Part shown: positions 7,966-15,525 of the stretch, piece after piece
Layout: each line of letters begins with the position of its first letter
Position numbering within the stretch: the first letter of the stretch is position 1
Assembly (NCBI GenBank): GCA_910592205.1
Contig: CAJVPJ010000849.1
Span: 1-15,525, forward strand
Length of the DNA: 15,525 nucleotides
Reading direction: 5' to 3'
Origin: Paraglomus occultum
Lineage: Eukaryota > Glomeromycota > Glomeromycetes > Paraglomerales > Paraglomeraceae
Notes under the pieces: generated by a model
The model's input: the letters and a program-made list of their open reading frames with translations, nothing else
What the model was told of the DNA's origin: nothing
The model's database searches: none
Made by a program: the position numbers and the translations under genes

Positions 7966-9069
7966 AATACAGACTTGCTAATCCTGGCACTAAATGGGTT
8001 GGCCAAAGTACGAACTGGTGCGGGATCGTGAATCTGAGAAAGAGCCTAGGTTGCATATTCGTCACATATCTCAGGGACATGACGCTTTGGGCAACTTGAC
8101 GATGGTGGCTGATTGATTCACTCATAAAACCAACAAATATGATCGGTGTCTTTATGTATATTGCAGACACTCATGGCCTCATATAAGGATGGGCTACATG
8201 CAGATTCTCAGTTTTACCAAGCTATTGGTCATCTTGCATAGCAACAGTTTTTTGCCCATTTGAGATGTTAAAATCTTCCTCTCGAAAACGTATATTTTTA
8301 CCAGTTTTTCCCTTGGAAACACTCACAGAATTCGTCAAAAATATGGCACTTTGCAGTCAATAGTCAATCTTTGACATGTGTTATCCCCTTATTATTACGA
8401 AGGTCCCTGGAGGAGACTGTTGTGGATATGGAAGGGCCCTTGAAATATTATGGGGACTTACAAAGGCTTAACCTGGACAATTGTGATGTACCCATTTTTT
8501 TAGGGGAAAATTGGGCAAAATTCCTAGTGGTGCTTAAATTCGAAAGCTTGACTTTTTTGTACATATTTTCTTCACACAATGCCAAAAATTCAACACTCAT
8601 CATATTCTGCTGCTGAAAAGCTTAAATTAATGCAATGTATGGGTCATAAGACAATTTATTTGGACAAAAGGAGGAGGAAATTGAAGAAAATAAAAGGGAA
8701 ATTGTAGATATACAGTAGATAGTGATTCAGCTGATAAATTAGAGAGGAAGAATTAGAATAAAAAATATAATAAAAAATTTTTTGCATGAATTTTTAAATT
8801 CGGGTTGTGCTTAAATTCGGAAGGATATGGTAGGTGATTTGATGTGCCCACTCCAGACTAAACTTGCAGACATGTATAATATGGCCTTGCCTGAAGATGA
8901 TATTGCTAGGGCTATTGCACACACAGTATTGGTTCATCAACAATTGGCAAGTTAAAGTAAAAGATATATTCCAGGTACAACAGCGTTCCTTGATCAGGTC
9001 ATTGAAAATGGACTTATTCAGTTTGAAAAAATTGATAACAATTATGGATACCTTCATGTACCATATTAA
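7966..9069 (+). pseudogene. Crinkler (CRN)-like protein relic, interrupted by a transposon fragment
   Basis: After an acceptor-like AATACAG, one frame can be followed from 7966 to 8471 with stops at 8097 (TGA), 8184 (TAA), 8361 (TAG) and 8469 (TAA). It reads DSLIKPTNMIGVF, KSSSRKRIFLPVFPL and GYGRALEILWGL, which resemble the second half of the CRN NTPase region in Glomeromycotina. After an inserted block (about 8525-8823) a second part, 8827-9069, runs in one frame with a single TAA at 8953-8955. It reads DDIARAIAHTVLV, IPGTTAFLDQVIENGLIQFE and YGYLHVPY, like the C-terminal domain following the NTPase in these proteins. No signal peptide, LFLAK-type header or Walker A is visible. The gene is dead. 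The family call rests on remembered motif patterns and could be wrong. Confidence 0.5.
8525..8823 (+). mobile_element. Pogo/Tigger-like DNA transposon fragment
   Basis: Two near-identical 17-nt motifs flank the block: GTGCTTAAATTCGAAAG at 8530-8546 and GTGCTTAAATTCGGAAG at 8807-8823 (16 of 17 match). They are in direct, not inverted, orientation. Starting 33 nt after the first is an ATG (8579) for a 42-codon ORF opening MPKIQHSSYSAAEKLKLMQ. That matches the start of the helix-turn-helix (Brinker/CENP-B type) domain of pogo-like transposases, after which the frame degenerates. The catalytic DDE region is absent. The block separates two parts of the Crinkler relic, so it is most simply read as an insertion that later lost its body. 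The right-hand inverted end was not found. Confidence 0.42.
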
Positions 9070-9115
9070 TATTAGTAATGTAATATGAGTATGTTAAATA
9101 ATAAATAAAAAAAGT

Positions 9116-10431
9116 ATGGTAAACATCATAAATGAACTCAAACAAAGAAATAAAAATATATTAGAAGAAAACAAAGTATTAATATTAAAGATGCAACTAG
9201 TTCATAAAGAAGAAAAATTCAAACTAAGAATTATAATATAATTACAATGGCATTCATAATGTGATGGAAAATGAAAGTCCAGAAATCGCTGGCACTTTAT
9301 ATTTAATGGCCTCACAAAAACATTTTTGAGCTTGAGATGACTGAGTAAAGAAAATTGAGTCGGAGAAAGTTATTTTTGGTAATAAATTCACCTTTGAAAG
9401 AATTGTTAAGGTTTTACAGAGTGAATATTATTTAGTTGTAATGCTCTCAGTTATTTTTCTGAACAAAATAAAAAACTTGAAAAAAAAAATGTTGAGTTAG
9501 AGAAAAGAATAAAACAAAAAAAAATTCAACAGCTAGAAGCCAAACAAGAATTGAAAATGAGCAAAAGAGTTGAAAGATGAGTGAAAATGGAGCAAGAAAA
9601 AGCTGAAAAAGCCTTTGTATTGGAGGTAAATAGATTAGAAAGATGAGAACCCTATATTTACAGAGACTTAAGACTATCAAAGCCAAAAGAAGATTTATTT
9701 TGGGCTAAATGCCCCAGTTGCCCCACTCTATCAGGATGTAATTTTAAATCCATTTGGAAGAAGCATCTGAAAAATAAAATTACTAGAAAAATTTGTGGCA
9801 TGACAGAACTATGTGGAATATAAGCAACTTCAAGAATTACCAGGTTTACCAAAAAAAAACAACTAATAAGTTTAAACTGTTGGGTAGTAAGATAAAAAGT
9901 AAAGTGAACCAAACTAATACTAAGGAAATAGTTAAGGAAAAGTTAATGCTTATATCTTACAAAAGTTAGTAGCATAAAATCAGAATAACAGATCAGTCAG
10001 TTGGGAAGAGGAGACAGTTGGCACTGTAATTTGAAAGTAATAAAATCTCAATTACCACTCATGAACTGGTAGCCTATAATACCAAAACTAGTAATAATAC
10101 TGTATTGAATATAATATTAATATGTAAAGAGATTTTGATAATAATAATAATGGCACCTTTACCTTGCCATATTGTAATAATTGTGGTCAAGCTGAGATAA
10201 TGGGATATGTTGGTAGATAAAACAACAAAACAAGGATTAAAGCAGCAATTAGATGAAGAAACTAGTTCTCATTTGGAAGTTTTAGATGTTTCAAAAGATT
10301 GAAATGATAAGCAAATCCTCGAAAGTGAGATTGAATTTTTAAGAAAACAGCAAACTCAACACATTGCTCATATTGAAATTAAAGAAAACAAAAGGATAAC
10401 CTTAATTAACAGTAAAGAAGTAAATTTTTAA
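9116..10431 (+). pseudogene. Decayed coiled-coil protein gene(s), CpG-poor, interrupted mostly by TGA
   Basis: Successive frames on the plus strand look coding. 9116-9241 (41 codons) is a Lys/Glu coiled coil. 9237-9500 (87 codons) includes SPEIAGTLYLMASQKHF and has TGA at 9327, 9333 and 9342. 9410-9823 (137 codons) includes NKKLEKKNVELEKRIKQKK and has TGA at 9422, 9578 and 9644. 9672-9866 includes APLYQDVILNPFGR and has TGA at 9768 and 9801. 10201-10431 is another coiled coil with TGA at 10300. Frame changes show indels as well. GTLYLMAS faintly recalls the first strand of a T5orf172/GIY-YIG-type domain found beside coiled coils, but the rest of that domain is not visible. No firm family can be given. 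Almost no CpG remains. Confidence 0.45.
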
Positions 10432-11030
10432 ATACTTCCAATGGTGTAATTATTGGGTTATAGTAATAGTAAATTTAATGTAAATTAATTTATATTAATA
10501 TTTTCTAATATAGAGTAGTGATAACCTGTATTAATTCCATTATGGTTTATATTCATCTATTCGGGTATGATAAAGTGAACATTAAAATTAACAAGCCGTA
10601 ATAATAAGTTATGAATGAGTGCCATATTACTTTTCACATCACACTGGTCAATTTTACAGCCACATCATAGCCTCTCATTCATGTCACATAATAGAATGTT
10701 CACTTGTCTGATTTTGTTGCAGTATGTCCCATATGATTCTGACATAATAGCAATGGAATCAGATCAGTAACTGTAGAAAGTATAAGAACTACAGATGAGA
10801 TTGAGCTTGCTAGCTCTTTGTGAAAATTCCCAGGTTCTTGACTGTATTCTAAATAGAAACGATACATTATATCATGTCATTATTATTTATTTATTTATTT
10901 TATTTTATTTATGAACATAAATATTCATAGTTAAATAATTATCCTAATTATCCTGTGATGTTTACTTTAGTGCAACCAGCATCATAATTATAATAAACAG
11001 TAGACCAAGTAAGTGACATTCCCCCTTTTT
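10432..11030. other. A+T-rich, CpG-poor stretch with a TTTA repeat
   Basis: No gene is supported. It holds a (TTTA)n/(TTTTA)n microsatellite at about 10880-10911. A good-looking acceptor (CTGATTTTGTTGCAG ending at 10722) is followed by a 15-codon frame to TAA at 10768-10770 (YVPYDSDIIAMESDQ). That could be a stray terminal exon, but no upstream exon in phase was identified. Confidence 0.35.
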
Positions 11031-11655
11031 TTAATTATCCCAAATAGACATCATTTTTCGGAGTTTGAAATTCCGTATCAGCTTGTCAAAAAATTCATGT
11101 TGTTTGCTAGTCTATCCATTGGATGACTCTTTATGCACCACAAGGACTAGATTGGAATATTCCACATTTAGAGCAAAATCAATATCTTTAAGATCATGCA
11201 ACAGATATCTCCTTGATATCAGTGTTTGCGAGTAAGGAATCGTTTCAAGTTTATCTATTGAATCATACGAATACCCTCAATTCTTCCAAGAATAACGTCA
11301 TGTTTGTGTAAAATAAAATTGGTTTTGATTCGAACTCGGGGAAGAGCATTTTCAAACGTTACATCGCACACGGACTATGCCGCGATTGTTTATTTGCACA
11401 AAATTTGATTCGTTCAAAAACGCATCACCGCTTTTGGGGATTACGGTATTTGGTCTTGTGAATAGTGTAGGTAATAGTAAGAGATCAATTTTTACCGGCA
11501 AAGAATTCAGAAAGAGTGTGTGGGAGCAGTTACTAGGAACGCGGAAAAATAAAAGCCAGAGTGGGAAAGGATATGTGATACATATTTTTAACTTTTTGTA
11601 ATTCATACGTAATAATGCATATTGAGGCATCCGATAAATGTTTCTTTGTGTATAT
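11031..11655 (-). CDS. Spliced gene of unknown function with one in-frame TAG
   Basis: On the minus strand three exons join in phase. Exon A ends at 11609 (its 5' border, near 11655, is unresolved), exon B is 11532-11363 and exon C starts at 11275. The introns are 76 nt (GTATGA...CCTAG with a strong pyrimidine tract) and 87 nt (GTAACG...TTGAG, a weaker acceptor). The product reads SDASICIITNCSHTLFLNSL, then GDAFLNESNFVQINNRGIVR, RWYSYDSIDKLETIPY and LHDLKDIDFALNVEYSN. TAG at 11114-11112 follows VVHKESSNG. Beyond it the same frame continues as HEFFDKLIRNFKLRKMMSIW to TAA at 11033-11031. Either the protein ends at the TAG or a nonsense change removed the last 26 residues. A perfect TACTAAC branch site at 11706-11700 suggests another intron and further 5' exons. 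I do not recognise the family. Confidence 0.42.
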
Positions 11656-12411
11656 TGGTCTTTACGTAAAATAATTTTTTACATTATTTGTCAAGTCAGG
11701 TTAGTATACAAGCATATTTTATAATTCATGCTTCTCTTTCAGTAATTTGCATAAATCAATGTTGTTATATGCGGTCGCTTGGGAGTTCGTCGTGTCCAGT
11801 TATTGACTCGAAAACATTTGCTTAAAACGCTGCTCTGCTAATGTGTTTCGAAGACGATTGACCTATCGTTGGATAGGCTATTAAATATTAAACTTGTTAT
11901 CATTTAAGATGCTACTGTATCTCGAGTCACTCTTTCAGAATAGTTTAATTTTTATACCGTCTGAATTATTTTAGAAAATGACTTTTCCACGATAGTTTTG
12001 TCGCTAGCAACTTACGAACAAGGAGAGAAACAACAGCGAATATATTTTCTTAATCGACCTAGTGACAATTAATATGAAGGAGTTAATAGGAATTTTCCTG
12101 TACTTAACTAATGTTGTTACACGTAGACAATAAACTATATATTTTTCGTTACTGGTCGTAGTCTTTTATTTCCATGAGTGTTTACATTAATAATATAGCA
12201 CAAGACTGTAACAAACTGCAACAAACTTTAGCGATAGAATTTTTACGTTCCTTATGTGACGGTCGCGTCTTCTAATTTGAGTACGAATTCTGTACGAGGA
12301 TGACTCGATTACATTATACGCTCGATTTTACGCTTGTACGAAAAAAACCCCGAGGAAGGAATTGAGTGTTTTTCATAGATTCATATCGATACTTAATAGA
12401 CTTATTTTTTG
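11656..12411. other. CpG-rich stretch with possible upstream exons, unresolved
   Basis: This region probably holds the 5' part of the reverse-strand gene ending at 11031. On the minus strand there is a TACTAAC branch site (11706-11700), coding-like pieces such as RLRNTLAEQRFKQMFSSQ and AYNNIDLCKLLKEKHEL, and a TATA-like TATAAAAA near 11950. I could not join the pieces without crossing stops. On the plus strand 11977-12069 is an open 31-codon frame (LSLATYEQGEKQQRIYFLN) following an acceptor-like TTTTAG. Neither reading is settled. No RNA gene or repeat was seen. Confidence 0.25.
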
Positions 12412-12793
12412 TTAACGAACGCATTTTGTAATGAGTGACGTAATTGCATTGACCAAAGTTAACCACTGAGAACAAGCAAACATCCTCCATATCAATTTGT
12501 TTCTTGGGTAATCTGCATAAAGTACCAGATGATTAAATATTCTGTCGTGCGTGTGTATTAGCCACCATCTAATAGATACTCGTCCAGAATCGCGTGAGGA
12601 GAGCTTTTTGCTTATCGAAACCACAATACGTTCTTGTTAGACGTAAAGTGTGCCGCGATGGAAAACCAAGATAAAAAGCGTTGTCGTTGTTATACACGTA
12701 ATTGTGAAGAAGTTTCTCGGAAACTATGCCGTAATTTCTTATCTGTAAAATCCGACCACCGATTCCCTTGCAGGCCCTGAAAAAAGGAATCAT
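12412..12793 (-). CDS. Overlapping small reverse-strand ORFs, hypothetical
   Basis: An ATG at 12793 opens a 74-residue frame to TAG at 12571-12569 (ACKGIGGRILQIRNYGIVSE is typical). A second, overlapping frame runs for about 74 codons, from just upstream of 12624 to 12412 (RVSIRWWLIHTHDRIF, YADYPRNKLIWRMFACSQ). A strong acceptor, TTTTTTCAG, ends at 12779 just inside the first ORF, so this may be a terminal exon of a spliced gene instead. A third frame from that acceptor reads GLQGNRWSDFTDKKLRHSF before a stop. I cannot choose among them and recognise no family. Confidence 0.2.
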
Positions 12794-13500
12794 GACACCT
12801 TACGACACAATTAATAATTCTGTGTTGAATTCAATAAAACTTAGTGGCCAAGTTGTGGGTTAGTCATCATGTTGTAATAATTTCCTAACCCAAACAATGT
12901 CAACTTTAGTGTTCCGGATAATGTAACGTGTACTAGTTTAGACTCAATAGTAACACTCGTCTCTATTTATTATTGCCAAACATAAGCATCTGATGCTCAA
13001 GCCCACAAGTTAACCAATCAAGTCACAGCATCTAGAAGCCAAGGCTACTGAACTAGATATCGCGTAGCCATTTAAAGCTTGTTGTCGAATAAATATTTAC
13101 TAATAGACATTAGTATAAACTAAAATAGTTAATTAAACAATTTAATGGGAACTGAACTCGCATGTCATTTTAATCAATTGAGACGATTTTGAAACAATAA
13201 TCAAATATAAACACTATTTTAGCTAGAACGAGTGAAGAATAGATGATGTCATCAGTCGCTGCAATGGCAAAGGGGAGGGTTAAAATCATTGTATCCAAAA
13301 CGCTGATTTTCTCCTTACTGTTGAAACTATTAGAGAAGACGCGACAGTATTATGGCAATCCAGTAATGACAAACTTTAGAGTTCACGTGTTTAGATGGTC
13401 TGAGTTTAGTTTCATATGACTTTGGGGGGGGACAGGGTAGAAAAAATTGCATCGTATAATCAAGTAGATTTTGACAGTATCTGATTCAGATGCATGAATA
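12794..13500. other. No gene supported; small ORFs and a G8 run
   Basis: A 41-codon open frame on the minus strand (about 12965-12842, reading VTIESKLVHVTLSGTLKLTL) precedes a GACTAAC branch-like site and the TTTTTTCAG acceptor at 12779, so an upstream exon is conceivable. On the plus strand a 58-codon ORF at 13243-13419 begins MMSSVAAMAKGRVKIIV. A run of eight G lies at about 13424-13431. None of these is convincing alone. Confidence 0.25.
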
Positions 13501-13773
13501 TGTGGGAAGGAGATGAAGTACATGTGCGCAAATGACAGGCTTAGTATAGATGGTTATTACAAGCCCTGTTCAAACGTTATCAATGATGGTATATATCATG
13601 TTTGACGTTTCATAGTTTACTGCTTCCACATGTCTGCTGTAGGACAATAGTTGTATAAAGGAATTGTATTGGTTACGGAATCCACTCTCACAACAATGAT
13701 GGGAGAAATATGCACAAAGCTTGTTAAAAAAGAACAGCATGCAAGATACAGAGAAAGAGAAACAGAGAGATAG
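13501..13773 (+). other. Weak coding-like frame with two stops
   Basis: One plus-strand frame runs from 13501 to TAG at 13771-13773 with TGA at 13603-13605 and TAG at 13648-13650. The last 40 codons, starting right after ACAATAG (an acceptor-like AG), read GIVLVTESTLTTMMGEICTK and then a Glu/Arg-rich tail. It may be a decayed terminal exon. No family is recognised and chance cannot be excluded. Confidence 0.18.
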
Positions 13774-13860
13774 AGAAAATATCATTTCAAATGTAAGAAA
13801 TAAATAGTATATACATCATCTATGTTGGAACTCTAAAGTTGTAGTTACCTTCCATCAGAG

Positions 13861-14054
13861 CAAACACACATATACACATACTGTACATATATACACACAT
13901 ATACATCACATACACAGCGTACATACACGGATAGCTATATACATACATGGATACTTCCATCGCACACGGGATAAACACACATACAACAAATATACGACAC
14001 ATAAACAATACATACACACAACACATATACAAGCAACACACATACACACACACA
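13861..14054 (+). repeat. AC-rich simple-sequence tract
   Basis: About 190 nt composed mainly of ACACAT, ATACAC and CACACA blocks, with almost no G on the plus strand. The reverse strand appears as long Cys/Val/Tyr-rich ORFs, which are artefacts of this composition. It is followed at 14055-14190 by a G+C-richer, CpG-containing patch. Confidence 0.8.
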
Positions 14055-14576
14055 TGATGAACCCACGACCCACCCACAGCCACGCCACATTTGCAGGCTC
14101 CCGCACCTGCATCTCCTTGTCACCAACTTGTACACCAATAAATTACATCTTTACTCGATGACGGCCCCCGCAGCCACATGTCAATGGCAGATTTTATATA
14201 TAGATAGCGTATAAGCGTAGATTGCAGTGTTTAGTCACACAAAGGTTTATGGAGATGCGATCATTTTTTACGTGGGATAAAGAATACCAAATGCAGGACA
14301 CAGTGTTCGTTCCGCAGGTATTCTGGCCTTTCTATTCTGCATGTATACGCCATAAATACTAAACTCCGGATTAAATATTATTGTCATTTAAGTCACTGAT
14401 CGTCCTGTCATTCTCTTTATCTTGTCAAATCTATTGCATTTAGTTTAATGTGCAGATGCAAGTAAGCGTGAGTCGATGATGATTAAGCAAGAAAATGATA
14501 CGTGAAAAAATGTATCATGGTGTTGCGTAACTGATAATTACATAATATCTATATTGTGCTGACGAGTGTAAAGTGT
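14055..14576. other. Intergenic stretch between AC-rich and GT-rich tracts
   Basis: The first 135 nt are G+C-richer than the surroundings. On the minus strand they could encode a short segment (AIDMWLRGPSSSKDVIYW), too short and isolated to call. The remainder is ordinary A+T-rich DNA with no gene, RNA or repeat recognised. Confidence 0.35.
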
Positions 14577-14620
14577 ATGTGTGATGTGTGTGTGATGCGT
14601 GTGTGATGTGTGTATGATGT
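14577..14620 (+). repeat. 11-bp tandem repeat, four copies
   Basis: Four consecutive units of the form GTGTGTGATGT start at 14577, 14588, 14599 and 14610, with one or two changes per copy. Confidence 0.75.
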
Positions 14621-14624
14621 GAAA

Positions 14625-14672
14625 TGTATTGTGTGTATTGTATGTATTGTGTGTATTGTATGTATTGTGTAT
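14625..14672 (+). repeat. 18-bp tandem repeat, about 2.6 copies
   Basis: The unit TGTATTGTGTGTATTGTA is repeated exactly at 14625-14642 and 14643-14660, with a partial third copy to 14672. Together with the adjacent 11-bp array it forms a GT-rich block of about 100 nt. Confidence 0.8.
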
Positions 14673-14690
14673 ATGTGTTAGGACCACCCA

Positions 14691-14837
14691 CTTTATCCCC
14701 ACACCCTTTTTTTTTTTTTTTTACATCACTAGACTTTGCTCTCACTCTTTTCCACTGTCACTCTTGTCTCTCTTTTTTTTTTTTCGTCTTCCCCTCTTCC
14801 ACCCCTCACTTTCACCCTTTCCATCAATCTTCTTTTT
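14691..14837 (+). other. Polypyrimidine block
   Basis: About 147 nt of almost pure C and T on the plus strand, including T16-T18 and T12-T13 runs. Such tracts occur in fungal promoters and 5' leaders, but no ORF starts nearby on the plus strand inside the window. The apparent Phe/Ser-rich ORFs across it are compositional. Confidence 0.6.
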
Positions 14838-15525
14838 TGGTATACGTCCCCTATTATCTGTCATTGTCTCCTGCATAAGCTGTTATATATCATATGTCCA
14901 TTAATATATAAAATATGTTAGTTAACAGTATTACAAGTTATGTGTATATTTAGTTATTGTATAAACTTTTATGGTTTTTGATGCAATCTTTCACAATCTT
15001 GTTTCTCGTGGATAATCGATAACATGTGGCAATTAAAGGGCATATCGATCGACGATGATAATGTATAAATAATATGCATGTGCAGTACAATAATTACAAG
15101 TATGATATTATATATAGTACTACAGTACTACAGTACAGTAAATAATACATATGATTATACATATCAAATGATATTTCTTATTATTCTTATTTTTTTTTTC
15201 TTTTTTTTTTTTTTTTCACCCTTGCTCACACATCGGTCTGTGTTTTTATCGTTATTACTCAGTTTGACACATATTTTATGACAACACTTCCTACTTTTCC
15301 CTCTGTCATACGTTGCATGTTTCACCGTGTTCCATCATTGATGCTTCATCTCATGAAAACGAGCAGAATTGGCAAGATTCCCACACACTGGGGTTTCAAT
15401 TATGGATTCCATTTGTGATTGTGCGTCAAATTACTTTTGGGCTGCTGTTTGTGATGATGATACGAACAAGCCAATATAAGGAATAAGGTAACATGTTTGA
15501 TTACTGATATTTTGATGATGATGAT
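14838..15525. other. A+T-rich end of window without a supported gene
   Basis: It contains a short AGTACTAC-type tandem/palindromic repeat (15116-15140), a T-rich run (15190-15216) and a terminal (GAT)n run (15512-15525). Small ORFs start at ATG 15341 (MLHLMKTSRIGKIPTHWGF, 25 codons) and ATG 15402 (25 codons). A GTAACA donor-like site lies just beyond the second. They could be a first exon of a gene leaving the window, but nothing confirms it. Confidence 0.35.

Noticed and set aside
7925-8170. Reverse-strand 81-residue ORF over the Crinkler relic
   Set aside because: It lies opposite a plus-strand frame of about 165 codons with Crinkler-like motifs, and has no recognisable content of its own.
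9237-10431. Mitochondrial DNA insertion (TGA = Trp) as the source of the TGA-rich frames
   Set aside because: The frames are hydrophilic Lys/Glu coiled coils with no resemblance to mitochondrial membrane or rRNA genes.
11318-11345. GTTCGAATC on the minus strand resembling a tRNA B box
   Set aside because: The flanking bases do not form a T-stem, and no A box or acceptor stem was found. No other tRNA-like B box was seen in the window.
11377-11601. Plus-strand 74-residue ORF with a true ATG
   Set aside because: It overlaps the minus-strand spliced model antiparallel. The minus model has two in-phase introns of typical size and continues beyond this ORF. The plus ORF has no splice or domain support, so I left it out, though it is not fully excluded.
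13264-13419. MAKGRVKIIV start resembling mitochondrial ribosomal protein bL33m
   Set aside because: Only about ten residues match. The expected following segment of bL33m was not found in frame or after a plausible intron.
13820-14138. Cys/Val/Tyr-rich reverse ORFs
   Set aside because: They are translations of the AC-rich simple-sequence tract and reflect composition, not coding.
14515-14921. Phe/Ser/Pro-rich forward ORFs and a Thr/Tyr/His-rich reverse ORF
   Set aside because: They arise from the GT-rich tandem arrays and the polypyrimidine block.

Overview
This window looks like nuclear DNA of a filamentous fungus, most likely an arbuscular mycorrhizal fungus (Glomeromycotina). The reasons are: short GT-AG introns (mostly 76-109 nt); a chitin-synthase activator of the Chs4/Skt5 type; an A+T-rich background; and decayed members of two families that are hugely expanded in that group, tyrosine-kinase-like kinases and Crinkler (CRN) proteins. 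The placement is an inference. No rRNA, tRNA, CRISPR array or bacterial operon was seen.

Layout. 1-330: a possible 3' terminal exon of an unrecognised membrane protein. 676-1235: a kinase relic with several frameshifts. 1780-3804: coding-like but broken frames of unknown origin on both strands. 3972-5518: a well-supported two-exon gene for a seven-repeat SEL1 protein of the Chs4/Skt5 family, ending in a CaaX box. 6005-7447, reverse strand: a seven-exon gene for Sam35/metaxin, mostly hidden because its exons are 70-222 nt. These two genes are convergent and are the only confident intact genes. 7966-9069: a Crinkler-like relic that appears to be split by a pogo/Tigger-type transposon fragment. 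9116-10431: a broken coiled-coil gene. 11031-11655, reverse strand: a spliced gene of unknown function that reads well apart from one in-frame TAG. 12412-13773: only weak small frames. 13861 to the end: AC-rich, GT-rich and pyrimidine-rich simple sequence with short tandem repeats.

The two intact genes do not form a pathway. One recruits or activates chitin synthase at the cell cortex. The other belongs to the machine that inserts beta-barrel proteins into the mitochondrial outer membrane. The most interesting larger-scale signal is a compartment boundary. From about 8.44 to 10.98 kb CpG almost disappears (about 10 sites by hand count), while 11.2-12.7 kb is full of CpG. The CpG-poor block contains the transposon fragment, the end of the Crinkler relic and the coiled-coil relic, and many of its in-frame stops are TGA. 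This fits decay of a methylated repeat compartment through CGA to TGA changes. An alternative, DNA from an endobacterium that reads TGA as tryptophan, is considered and ranked lower.
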